NCBI GenBank assembly: GCA_026692735.1
Contig: JAPLOD010000576.1
Coordinates: forward strand, 1-35,566
DNA: 35,566 bases
Source: Planctomycetota bacterium
GTDB lineage: Bacteria > Planctomycetota > SZUA-567 > H5-PLA8
Reading direction: 5' to 3'
The position numbers and the translations under genes were made by a program. The notes below the pieces were generated by a model. That model searched no databases and was not told the DNA's origin. It worked only from the letters and a program-made list of their open reading frames with translations. This document shows positions 8,901-16,058 of the stretch, piece by piece (within the stretch, counting starts at the first letter, position 1; the number at the start of each line of letters is the position of its first letter).

Positions 8901-8928
8901 GACGAAATGCTGCGTTGGCGGGCTCCAT
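5920..8928 (-). CDS. putA: Bifunctional proline dehydrogenase / L-glutamate-gamma-semialdehyde dehydrogenase
   Basis: PutA oxidises proline to P5C with FAD, then P5C/glutamate semialdehyde to glutamate with NAD+. The 1002-residue length is that of the minimal PutA class without the N-terminal ribbon-helix-helix repressor domain. The proline dehydrogenase barrel (about 120-445) shows RLVKGAYWEYE (307-317) and the late RVYCPVGELL block with RRLLENTSNS. The aldehyde dehydrogenase domain (about 510-990) shows SPWNFPLAI, CEMGGKNA with the general-base Glu (about 763) and GQKCSACSR with the catalytic Cys (about 797). The linker between domains (about 453-467) contains GGRDTPAP, encoded by a palindrome-family repeat also found in the kinase gene. 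The ATG at 8928 has AGGA upstream. It converges on hemC. Lacking the DNA-binding domain, it cannot self-repress as E. coli PutA does. Confidence 0.95.
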   Translation of the reverse strand: MEPANAAFRQELETEIQSFGLDLWKRISGEVPGLFNKDYWQGLVLEWAMRDVSFKTDMFRLVDVLPSLSSSDQVAEHVRGFLLREGRELPAVLGAAVKMASAGITAGLAARAIRGNVAGMAERFIIGTDAGEAIPLLRRFRKEGLAFTVDLLGETTVSDVEAAVYEKRYEDLIDRLSDEVKGWPPNELLDRDHTAPLPRANVSLKISALCPFLDAVDPAGSVERLRRRILPLLQRAREKGVFVNLDLEHRALHRITFDLFESLALDPALRDWPHFGAAVQAYLKDSRQDIERVISLARRRGAPLTVRLVKGAYWEYEVAQAQQLGYPCPVFTDKAATDANYEALTALLLENVEHVRTAVASHNLRSLAYALVLARKLKLPPGALELQMLNGMAEPERKAFCSLGQRVRVYCPVGELLPGVAYLVRRLLENTSNSGFLRLSHHDNVDIRALLKAPEPAGGRDTPAPLRTGAKRMVSGDPSSPYDCCPLTDFNVAAVQAAFAGAVANVRAALPVSVPVVIDGKDRSGGTTQERLCPNDGETLVARVAMATPEEAERAAEAAWAGWPAWRDRPLRERAVLLDRLADELERDRYELAAMQVWEVGKPWREADADVAEAIDFCHYYARQALLELSARKCLCLAGEDNTLLYEGRGPAVIISPWNFPLAILTGMSTAALVAGNTVILKPSGLSSTVAYGLYQRMIRAGIPPQVVQFVPGSGEKIGTRLVEHPLVAQIAFTGGKDVGLGILERAARVKPGQRQVKRVVCEMGGKNAIIVDDDADLDEAVTGVLKSAFGFAGQKCSACSRVLVVGSAYEAFVRRLVEACRSLTMASAAEPGCQVPPVIDSKAQQRLLGVIEAPGPGAKLLFKAQAPPKGCFVPPTVFEVENDRHRLMQEELFGPVVALMKADSFSKALDVAMGTEFFLTGGVFSRLPSHLEEARARFRVGNLYLNRGCTGAVVGRQPFGGSGMSGLGTKAGGPGYLLLFADPRVVCENTMRRGMAPELEA
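7541..7557 (-). repeat. Half-palindrome repeat inside putA
   Basis: 17 bases that match 12491-12507 in the kinase gene with one mismatch. On the minus strand both encode GGRDTP. The partner arm of the palindrome is degenerate in this copy. It lies in the linker between the two PutA catalytic domains. Confidence 0.55.
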
Positions 8929-8987
8929 GCGTGCATCCTAATTCCGGGTAAAGAGCGCCATCGTCGAGGACGCTCACCGTCAGAACA

Positions 8988-9005
8988 AGTAAGCACTCTC
9001 TTACT
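8988..9005. promoter_or_regulatory. Inverted repeat upstream of putA (possible operator)
   Basis: A perfect 6-base dyad AGTAAG-(6 nt)-CTTACT lies about 60 bases upstream of the putA start and about 80 bases beyond the end of the upstream gene. The surrounding 150 bases are locally AT-richer than their neighbours. It could be a regulator site or a weak hairpin; nothing else supports a choice. Confidence 0.3.
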
Positions 9006-9085
9006 CAATTCTACACGGTTCCGCCAGCATTTGCCTGGGCGACAGGTGGCAGCGTGCGAGAGGGGATGAAGTCCGCGCGGCTATC

Positions 9086-11386
9086 TCACTCCAGCTTCCT
9101 GACCTCGTTGTACAGCTTGTCGGCTTTGTCCCCGATACTGTCTCTAAACGCCTTATCCTGCAACAAGCGCACCGCGCGGGACTGCACATCCAGTTCGTCG
9201 GGCTCGCGCGCGCGTCCCTTGAAGAAGAGCATCTGTGCTTTCCAGGCCCACGCGACTGCGGCGAGTTTGTCGGCGACATGCCTGCGCGCCGTGCTCGGGG
9301 AACCATACGCTTCCTGCAAGATGGAACAGGCGCCGTTGGAGTACGGCAGGGCCCATTCCGCGGTGGAGTCCAGGAAGCGGGCCTCGGAGATGACAAGGTC
9401 GAGCGCCGCTTCCCGCCAGGCCGATGCGCGGGGGTCCTTGGCAAAGGCGACGCGCTGCGGCCGGAGGGCCTCCTCGATCCTGGCGGCGGCCTTCCCGCGG
9501 TCTGTGGCGAGGTCCATAACGGCCTGTGAAAAGACGAGATCAGGGTCGCTGGGCTGCAGCCTGGCCTTGTGCTGCGCAAAACGCGTTTCATAAAGCCTGG
9601 CCGCTTCGGTCTGGAGGCTGCTGTTCGTCGGGGCAAAGGCGAAGGCCACCAGGACCGGCAGCGCGTCCTCGACCACGCTGGGCTGGTCTTCCGGCGCGGC
9701 CACGGCAACGCCTGCGGCGGGCTTCCCCTTCGTGCGCAGTTGCTGGTGCCAGCCCGGCTTGAACATCTCGTTGAGCTTCTGCACCTCCCGCGCAAAGCAG
9801 CTCTCCCCTCGCTCCTTTCCCTGGTCGTACATGCCGAGCGCATCGCACAGGCTGGCGAGCGCCGAGGCACTGACATCCAGGCAGAACGTCGAGAGCCCCT
9901 CGAACTGGTTGCCGTAGAACACGATCTTCTCGCCGTCAGGCCTTGCCAGGAGCGACGCGTCCAGCAGGACGTAGGACCCCGCGTTCTCGGGGACGCGGGC
10001 GTTCTCGATGATCCTGTTCTCCAGCAGGCCGTCGTGTTCCACCCGCTTCCGGCACAGGCGATCCAGACTCTCCAGCATGGTCGCCTGCGGCTTCCGCCCC
10101 AGCGCAATCAGGAACCTGCCCCGCCCGTCCGCGTAGAGTATCTGGAACGGCCGTTTCTTGTAGATGAAACTGAACCCGTTGACGGCGAACTCCCCATGCT
10201 TCAGGGAGGGCAACTCCGTCATCTGCGACAGCTTGTCAAGGCCCAACTCCCGCGCCGCTGCAAGGCCGCCGGCCGCGCCGGCATCGGTGATTTTGAAGAG
10301 CGAACGCAAGCCGGGCATGTCCTCGGAAGCGAACAGGACAACCTCCTCGCCCGCGGCGTCGCGTTCAATGCCCGCGCTGCACTGGGGGCTCGAACGCTTG
10401 AGCACGGTGTGGACAGCGTTGGTGAACGTTACCTGCTCATCCTTGTCCGCCTGCGCAATGCCCTCCCCCGCGCTGTCCAGCGAGCCACGGATGAACACGC
10501 GTATGATGTAGTCCACGACAACGTTGCGCGGGTCCGTCGTGGCCAGGATCAGGACGCGCTTCGAGAACGGCTCAAGCGTCGCAGTCGTGTGGACCCGGCT
10601 GGGCTTGCGAAGTTCCCTGAACAGTTCGGTCTCTGCGCCTTTGTCGTTCTTCTCGCGCGCCCAGAGGCGGCCCAGGATCCTGAGACGCTCGGCACCGATC
10701 TGCGCTCGCACGCCAACATCCTCCACCTGCTGCAACAGATCGGCGTCCTCGCCGCGGGCGCTATAGCGCTCCGTCTGGCCCGCCTTCCTGTAGGCTTCGT
10801 AGACGCGGAAGAAGAGGGTGACTTCGGTGTCCTTGCGGCGGGCGTCGCGGGGCCGGTCGAGAGCGGCGCCTTCGACGATGACCATGGAACGGTGCGTCAA
10901 GGCCGGGCCTGTGCCGAAGACCTTGGCGTGCCTGGGATCGGGCACATAGGCGATATTCTCTTCGGTGAGTTGCTGGTTGAGTTCGCCGACAGGCAGCACC
11001 GTGGAGTGGATCGTAACATTGTCGCTGTACCACCCGGCCGCTTCTTTGAGCTTCCTGCGCAGGGCCGAATCCTGGTAGACGGCGTAGAGGTTGTCGCGGC
11101 GGGCGGCGCGCAGGTACGCCTCCAGATTCGTCAATGCCCGGGCGAGGCTGGGGAATTCGATGGACAGAACGGCGTTGCGGGGCGAGGGGATCTCGTACCG
11201 GTCGCGCATGTGCCGCAGCGCAGCCGCGATAGCCTTCTGTTCCTCACCGGCCCAGCCCGCTTCGCCGCGCCGCAGAAGCGACAAAGCCAGGAGGCACTGG
11301 CGCTCCCCGTTCTCGTCCAAGACGGCCACATCCTTGCCGGCGGGCAGCACCTTCTCCAGGAGGCCCAGCCCGGCGCGCGCCTTCAT
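9086..11386 (-). CDS. Large unrecognised protein, probably the C-terminal half of the upstream kinase gene
   Basis: 766 residues with no domain I recognise. It is mixed alpha/beta and soluble, with many Ala/Leu/Lys-rich helices (LARALTNLEAYLRAARRD, RLYETRFAQHKARL) and strand-rich blocks such as EPFSKRVLILATTDPRNVVVDYIIRVFI and PENAGSYVLLDASLLARPDGEKIVFYGNQ. No membrane segment or signal peptide is visible. Its first ~48 codons overlap the 3' end of the kinase frame by 143 bases. In the overlap this frame uses G/C third positions and gives a sensible helix (GLGLLEKVLPAGKDVAVLDENGERQ), while the kinase frame gives Arg/Gly/Pro-rich text. No spaced ribosome site precedes the ATG at 11386. I infer that a one-base frameshift near 11387 split a single gene of about 1,570 codons. 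A coupled separate gene is the alternative. Confidence 0.7.
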   Translation of the reverse strand: MKARAGLGLLEKVLPAGKDVAVLDENGERQCLLALSLLRRGEAGWAGEEQKAIAAALRHMRDRYEIPSPRNAVLSIEFPSLARALTNLEAYLRAARRDNLYAVYQDSALRRKLKEAAGWYSDNVTIHSTVLPVGELNQQLTEENIAYVPDPRHAKVFGTGPALTHRSMVIVEGAALDRPRDARRKDTEVTLFFRVYEAYRKAGQTERYSARGEDADLLQQVEDVGVRAQIGAERLRILGRLWAREKNDKGAETELFRELRKPSRVHTTATLEPFSKRVLILATTDPRNVVVDYIIRVFIRGSLDSAGEGIAQADKDEQVTFTNAVHTVLKRSSPQCSAGIERDAAGEEVVLFASEDMPGLRSLFKITDAGAAGGLAAARELGLDKLSQMTELPSLKHGEFAVNGFSFIYKKRPFQILYADGRGRFLIALGRKPQATMLESLDRLCRKRVEHDGLLENRIIENARVPENAGSYVLLDASLLARPDGEKIVFYGNQFEGLSTFCLDVSASALASLCDALGMYDQGKERGESCFAREVQKLNEMFKPGWHQQLRTKGKPAAGVAVAAPEDQPSVVEDALPVLVAFAFAPTNSSLQTEAARLYETRFAQHKARLQPSDPDLVFSQAVMDLATDRGKAAARIEEALRPQRVAFAKDPRASAWREAALDLVISEARFLDSTAEWALPYSNGACSILQEAYGSPSTARRHVADKLAAVAWAWKAQMLFFKGRAREPDELDVQSRAVRLLQDKAFRDSIGDKADKLYNEVRKLE

Positions 11387-13790
11387 CCTTGTCTGCCTGC
11401 CGGTCTTCCGGGGCCGCAGCTTGCGCCTTCTGCGCCAGTTTCAGACCGCTCAGCGCGGCGTTCAGCGCTTCGTCAGGGAGCAGAGACTCCTTCCGACTGT
11501 ATTCCTGCTCCGTGGCCTTCTCTTCATCGCGCGCGCTCCGGTAAGCAGCCGCCCGCTTGAGGCGCGCGGCCTCTCGCTCTGCCTTCTGAGCTATCGCACC
11601 CTCGCCACACTCCCGTGCCAGCCTGGCGAGTTCCTCCCACTGTTCGGCAGTAGGGGACGCTTGCCTGCCAAGCTCCTCAGACCTCTTCTCCACGGCGACC
11701 ACACGCGGATCTCGCAGGACCACTGTGACCACCGCCGCCTCCGCCTCGGCGCCGCCGTCGTCGGTGGCTTTCGCACTGAGCTTGTGTTCGCCAGGTTTGG
11801 CAGCGGCGGTATCCCAGACTGCCTCGAATGGCGGAGCGTTCCTTTCGCCGCCGGGGAGCGGTGCGCCGTCCACGTAGAAGCGCACGCTCTTCACCTTGCC
11901 ATCGGGATCGCTGGCAGAGGCGGCCAGGGACACCGGCTGGCCTTGTGTGAAGGTTGCGCCGTCCGCCAGCCGTTCCAGGCTGACCTTCGGCGGCTCGTTC
12001 TTTGGGGCCACAGGCGGCGGAGCTGCGACAGGCGCGGCCTCTTCTCTCTTTGGCTCGACCTTCTTGGGTTCGTCGGGCTTGGCGGCGGGTTGCGGCTCCG
12101 GTTCAAGTCGCTTCGTCTCAACGGCCTTGGGAGGAGTCACAGGTTCAGCCGGCTGCGGCGGCGGACCGACCTCCGCGGCGCGGTCAGCCAGGGGTTTCGC
12201 TGCGTGCTGGCTCCACTGCCAGGAGCCAAGCCCGATGCCTGCCGCCACAAGCAAGACTGCTGCGAGCGCAACGGCTCGTAGCGGCTTCGGCGGCGATGGC
12301 GGAGGCGGCTTGAGCGGCCGGGCCGGCGGGGCATGAGTGTCCGGCCTGCCGACCAGCGGCGCTGTCGGCATGGCCGCTTCACCAACGGGCGTGGCTTCGA
12401 CGGCGGCGCTGCCCGCAGGCTTCGACGCCGGCCGCGTGGCCGGGAGCAGGTCGCTGCTGCCGACCTCCAGCGCGGCTGCAGGCGGGACAGGAGTGTCCCG
12501 CCCACCGACACGGCGCGCCACCGGCGGTTCAGTCTCGGATTCGGCCCGCCGGCGTGCCACGGGCGGCTCAGTTAACGGTTCTTCCCTTTGGCGTGGCCGG
12601 GGCGGCTGGGTCTCACCCTCGGCGTCTTCCGGAGGCGGCACGGGCTGTCCGACTTCCTTCGCCTGCCTCAGCTTCGAGAGGCTCTGCACAGACAGCACAG
12701 TCGCCGCCGGCTCGGCAATGGCGTTGCGGCAGACGCGCAGGCCTTCGAGCAGGGCCGAAGCATCCACATAGCGCGCGGCCGGGTCCTTGGCAAGGCAGTG
12801 CTCAATCAGCGCCGCGGTGGCGGACGTCACCGTTGGGCAGATCTGAGTTATGGGCGGATGGTCCTGCTGGATCGCCGCAAGCATCACCTCCATCGGCGTG
12901 CCACCGCTGAAAGGCGCGTGCCCGCACAGCAGGGCGTAGAGCGTGGCGCCCATGCTGTACACGTCTGCCGGCTTGCCCGCCTTGCGCGCATCCTTGGCCT
13001 GTTCGGGGGCCATATAGCCTGGCGTGCCCACGGTAAACTGGGAACCGGTCAGCGAGTGGCTCAGTCCCTCGCTGCGGGCCAGGCCGAGGTCGGCCAGCTT
13101 GGCGCCCCTGAAGTCCCAGGAACCCTCACGCGCTCTGGGAAGCAGGATATTGTCGGGTTTGACGTCGCGGTGGATGATGCCTTCCCGGTGCGCGGCGGCC
13201 AGGCCTTCGGCAGTGGCGATGCAGATGTCCAGCGCGGTGGGTTCTTCCAGGCCCCTGCGGCCGGATTCCCTGATCCGCCGCAGATACGCGCCGGCGGACA
13301 TGCCGCTGACGAGTTCCATCACGAGGTAGACCAGGCCGCATTCCTCATTGACGTCGAGCACGCCCACCAGGTGATCGGAATGAACGCGCGCGGCAACCTG
13401 GGCTTCGCGGAAGAAACGCTCCACCAACTGCGGCTGGTTCATCAGCAGAGGAAACGGCAGCACCTTGACCGCGACCTGCTTCTTGAGCCGCGGATGTATG
13501 CCGAGGTACACGGCGCCCATCCCGCCCTGACCCAACTTCGATAGCAGCGGGATGCCACCGAGCGTCGGCACGGGTGTGCCTTCGTGCGCGACCTGTGGCG
13601 CCGCTGCAAGGAGCCTGTCGCCGGAGAGATCCTCGAACACGACACCGAGGTACTGCGGGCTCGGGGCCTTCTGCCGTGGTGGTCCGGCGGCGGGGACGGG
13701 CGACTGGGGAATGGGATCGGCCCGTCCGGGCGAAGGCGCCGTCGGGACCGTCGCCGACAACGGTTCTTTCGATCCATCGTTCGGATCCAT
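11244..13790 (-). CDS. Transmembrane Hanks-type Ser/Thr protein kinase with extracytoplasmic Ig-like domain
   Basis: The kinase domain (about 80-350) has GQGGMGAVYLG (P-loop), VAVKVLP (ATP lysine), HRDVKPDNILL (catalytic loop), ADLGLA (DFG position, here DLG), GTPGYMAPEQ and DVYSMGATLYAL. A Pro/Arg-rich stretch follows (about 385-500), then one membrane helix (about 505-525, RAVALAAVLLVAAGIGLGSW), another Pro/Glu/Lys-rich spacer and an Ig-like domain (about 610-690, SASDPDGKVKSVRFYVDG ... HKLSAKATDDGG). The start is set at the ATG at 13790 (MDPNDGSKEP); the longer frame to 13898 begins in repeat DNA. After about 11387 the frame turns into non-coding-like text, so the last ~47 codons are probably spurious and the protein continues in the next frame. 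The spacer holds GGRDTPVP, encoded by a palindromic repeat. Substrates unknown. Confidence 0.9.
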   Translation of the reverse strand: MDPNDGSKEPLSATVPTAPSPGRADPIPQSPVPAAGPPRQKAPSPQYLGVVFEDLSGDRLLAAAPQVAHEGTPVPTLGGIPLLSKLGQGGMGAVYLGIHPRLKKQVAVKVLPFPLLMNQPQLVERFFREAQVAARVHSDHLVGVLDVNEECGLVYLVMELVSGMSAGAYLRRIRESGRRGLEEPTALDICIATAEGLAAAHREGIIHRDVKPDNILLPRAREGSWDFRGAKLADLGLARSEGLSHSLTGSQFTVGTPGYMAPEQAKDARKAGKPADVYSMGATLYALLCGHAPFSGGTPMEVMLAAIQQDHPPITQICPTVTSATAALIEHCLAKDPAARYVDASALLEGLRVCRNAIAEPAATVLSVQSLSKLRQAKEVGQPVPPPEDAEGETQPPRPRQREEPLTEPPVARRRAESETEPPVARRVGGRDTPVPPAAALEVGSSDLLPATRPASKPAGSAAVEATPVGEAAMPTAPLVGRPDTHAPPARPLKPPPPSPPKPLRAVALAAVLLVAAGIGLGSWQWSQHAAKPLADRAAEVGPPPQPAEPVTPPKAVETKRLEPEPQPAAKPDEPKKVEPKREEAAPVAAPPPVAPKNEPPKVSLERLADGATFTQGQPVSLAASASDPDGKVKSVRFYVDGAPLPGGERNAPPFEAVWDTAAAKPGEHKLSAKATDDGGAEAEAAVVTVVLRDPRVVAVEKRSEELGRQASPTAEQWEELARLARECGEGAIAQKAEREAARLKRAAAYRSARDEEKATEQEYSRKESLLPDEALNAALSGLKLAQKAQAAAPEDRQADKDEGARRAGPPGEGAARRQGCGRLGRERGAPVPPGFVASAARRSGLGR
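12481..12502. repeat. 22-base palindromic repeat inside the kinase gene
   Basis: A perfect inverted repeat GGCGGGACA-(4 nt)-TGTCCCGCC. The same arms occur at 13935-13956, and a degenerate copy is in putA at 7541. It lies in frame in the low-complexity spacer of the kinase and encodes part of GGRDTPVPP. Confidence 0.8.
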
Positions 13791-13934
13791 CGGCCGCCCC
13801 CCCAACGCCGCCCCAGTTGGCCGAACAGCATCGGAATACGGCGTCACTATAATTCCGCGCGGCTGAGCCGCAACAGAAGAAGGCCGGCGGCGGGTCATTG
13901 GGTCATTGGGAACCTGGACCGCGACGTTGAAGCC

Positions 13935-13956
13935 GGCGGGACAAGAGTGTCCCGCC
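13935..13956. repeat. 22-base palindromic repeat at the 3' edge of the isomerase-like gene
   Basis: A perfect inverted repeat with the same 9-base arms as 12481-12502 and a 4-base loop. Read on the minus strand it is headed by GTAG, whose TAG is the stop codon of the upstream gene. It could act as a hairpin terminator but has no T-tract. The adjoining 13892-13910 holds a tandem GGGTCATT word. Confidence 0.8.
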
Positions 13957-14855
13957 TACTTCCCGGCGAGCAATTCCGCGGCGGTCTTGTCGAAGAACTT
14001 AACGCACTTGGCGATGTCATCCAGCAACGCCTTGCCAGTGCCGTGTTCGTATTCGATGGAGAAGACACCCTTGAAGCCCTGGGCCTTCAGCTCGGCAAGC
14101 ATGGCCTTGACGTCGGATTGCCCGGCGCCCCAGGGCGTATCGGTCCAGGCCTTGCCCGCCGGAACGACGTCCTTGAAGTGCAGGCTGATGATGCGGCCTT
14201 TGAGTTTCTTCAGGCCTTCAACCGGCACGAAACCGGAGCGCTGCCAGTGGCCCGTGTCGGCGCAGGCGCCGATGCGCTTGCCGCGCCCTTCCGTAGTCTT
14301 GACGACGATCTCGGGGTCCCAATACGTTGACTTGGGCCCGGGATGGTTGTGCAAGGCGATGTTGACGCCGTATTCCTCGGTGAGCTTGTCGAGCATGGGC
14401 ATAAGCGCCGGGCTCGCCTCGCAGACGATGTTCTCGATGCCCATGGCCTTGGCGAAGGCGAAGACCTTCCGGGCCGATTCCTCCGTGTTGCCGATGTTCA
14501 CATTGCCGTACGAGACCGCCTTGATGCCGGCGTCCTTGAGCTTCTTCTTCAGCACTTCCTGAAGGTCAGCGGACAGATTGTGGTCCGTCTTCGCATTGTT
14601 GTCTTTGCTCAACGCCATGCTGGGATGAATGTCCACGTACTTGATGCCCAGCGACACAAGCGCATCCATTTCCTCCATGAACGTCATGGCGCGCAGCGTG
14701 TACGAAGCCATGCTGACACGCCACCCGAGTTTCTCCGCGGCCGAATCGTCGCGGGCGGCCTTGGCGTCACCTTCCGCGGCCGGAACCTGCACCGCCGCAA
14801 TGACGCCGATCAACAAAGCCCACAACTTGAGGCTTGAGGTTTGAGACTTGAGCAT
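13956..14855 (-). CDS. Secreted sugar phosphate isomerase/epimerase-like TIM-barrel protein
   Basis: 299 residues of the xylose-isomerase-like/AP-endonuclease-2 fold. A signal peptide occupies about 1-27 (LWALLIGVIAAVQVPAAEG), so it acts outside the cytoplasm. Metal-ligand candidates fall in the expected order: E146 (NIVCEASP), H169/H171 (ALHNHPG), D200/H203 (CADTGHW), H226 (SLHFKDV) and E268 (FSIEYEH). Proteins of this group isomerise or epimerise sugars or polyols, often in planctomycete sugar clusters; the substrate is not predictable. The ATG at 14855 is preceded by GAAGGAGATT, a strong site. The first ten codons are encoded by a CTCAAG-type phrase repeat, and the TAG stop is part of the palindrome that follows. 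It diverges from the propeller gene. Confidence 0.88.
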   Translation of the reverse strand: MLKSQTSSLKLWALLIGVIAAVQVPAAEGDAKAARDDSAAEKLGWRVSMASYTLRAMTFMEEMDALVSLGIKYVDIHPSMALSKDNNAKTDHNLSADLQEVLKKKLKDAGIKAVSYGNVNIGNTEESARKVFAFAKAMGIENIVCEASPALMPMLDKLTEEYGVNIALHNHPGPKSTYWDPEIVVKTTEGRGKRIGACADTGHWQRSGFVPVEGLKKLKGRIISLHFKDVVPAGKAWTDTPWGAGQSDVKAMLAELKAQGFKGVFSIEYEHGTGKALLDDIAKCVKFFDKTAAELLAGK

Positions 14856-14975
14856 CGCGCAATCTCCTTCTCCGTTGGTCTACACCGCGACACTCGGCTT
14901 GTGCGTCTGTTGCGGCCCCGCGCAGCGGATCGCTCGCGCGCCGGAAAACAGGCTTCCCCTGCTCGCGCCAGCACC

Positions 14976-14981
14976 TATACT
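14976..14981 (+). promoter_or_regulatory. Possible -10 box for the propeller gene
   Basis: TATACT at 14976-14981 in an otherwise GC-rich divergent spacer (14856-15052), about 70 bases before the ATG at 15053. Only a poor -35 match (TTCCCC, 14954-14959) is present, so this is tentative. Confidence 0.3.
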
Positions 14982-15052
14982 ACCGCGCGCACCCAAGCGT
15001 ACCGGCCGCGTTCGGGCGAGAACATCCGCGGTCGCGCGACGAGGAAGGGCAG

Positions 15053-15988
15053 ATGACGCACCGGAGATGGTGCCTCGGTGGGAGGATGGCGCTGGGCGCG
15101 CTCGCCAGCGTTTCCGCGTTGCTATGCATGACGCCGCGGGCGGGCGAAGCGGACGCCGCGCCGGCAGGCGCGCCATTTCCGCCGTTCCTCTACGCGGCAG
15201 AAGGCGCGAGGAAGATCATCCGGTACGCGCCGGACGGGAGCATTGCGTGGGAGTATCCGGCGGAAATGCCGCGCGACGTGTGGCAGTTGCCGAACGGCAA
15301 TGTGCTCTTTTGCTACAACAACAAGTACGACCCCGGGAAGAACGACAACCCCAGCGGCGTGATGGAAGTCACGCCGGAGAAGAAGATTGCCTTCCAGTGT
15401 TCAACGACGGGGCAGGTGTGGTCGTGCCAGCGCCTTGCGGACGGCAACACGCTGGTCGGCGCGGCCAGTCAGGGCAAGCTGCTGATCGTCAGTCCGAAGG
15501 GCGAGACCGTCAAAGAGATCAAGGTCAACAACAGTCCCGGCCACAGTTGCATGAGGAACGCGCGGCAGCTCGCGAATGGAAACTTCCTGGTCGCCGAGGA
15601 ATCCGCGCGTGCGGCTCGGGAATACGGCCCCGACGGCAAGCTGGTGCGCGAGATCACGGTGAAGTTCGCGCCGTTCTCCGCGGTGCGCCTGGAGAACGGG
15701 AACACGCTGATCTGCGGCCAGCAGTCCATGGTCGAGGTGACACCCGACGGGACGGCGTCGTGGTCCCTGGAAGGCAGCGAGATCCCTCAGATCGGCGTGC
15801 GCTGGTTCGCGGGCATCCAGGTCCTGCCCAAGGGCAACATCTTCATCTGCAACGCAGGCGGCAAGGTGCCGTTTCTGGAGATCACGAGGGAAAAGCGGAT
15901 CGCCTGGCAGAGCAACACCGGCGCCTCCAGCATTCCCCTGGGCCATGGAATCCACCGCCTCGACGTGACGGGGCCGGCTAACAGATAG
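15053..15988 (+). CDS. Secreted beta-propeller protein (PQQ/arylsulfotransferase-like repeats)
   Basis: 311 residues with an N-terminal signal peptide (about 1-36, ending near RAGEADAAPAG). The body consists of repeated blades with the pattern 'L.NGN.L...' (WQLPNGNVLFCYNN, RLADGNTLVGAAS, QLANGNFLVAEES, RLENGNTLICGQQ, VLPKGNIFICNAG), each followed by V..PDG/PKG strands. This is a propeller of roughly six blades of the kind found in PQQ-like and arylsulfotransferase-like repeat proteins. No catalytic residue can be named; binding or scaffolding of a secreted ligand is the safest guess. The ATG at 15053 has AGGAAGG upstream. Another secreted propeller gene follows 70 bases on, so the two are probably co-transcribed. 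Confidence 0.82.
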   Translation: MTHRRWCLGGRMALGALASVSALLCMTPRAGEADAAPAGAPFPPFLYAAEGARKIIRYAPDGSIAWEYPAEMPRDVWQLPNGNVLFCYNNKYDPGKNDNPSGVMEVTPEKKIAFQCSTTGQVWSCQRLADGNTLVGAASQGKLLIVSPKGETVKEIKVNNSPGHSCMRNARQLANGNFLVAEESARAAREYGPDGKLVREITVKFAPFSAVRLENGNTLICGQQSMVEVTPDGTASWSLEGSEIPQIGVRWFAGIQVLPKGNIFICNAGGKVPFLEITREKRIAWQSNTGASSIPLGHGIHRLDVTGPANR

Positions 15989-16058
15989 GGGCCACGGCTC
16001 CGGCAGCGGTGTTGGCGAGGAGTGGTGTCGCACATAGATGACGGCGGAGGCTGGCGCA

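Noticed and set aside
9569-11560. 663-codon plus-strand frame over the kinase/unknown-protein region
   Set aside because: No motif, no ribosome site and Arg/His-rich composition; it mirrors the minus-strand frame.
16038-16058. Upstream ATG at 16038 for the PQQ-like protein
   Set aside because: No ribosome site, and it would put seven unsuited residues before the signal peptide; ATG 16059 has GGCGGAGG.
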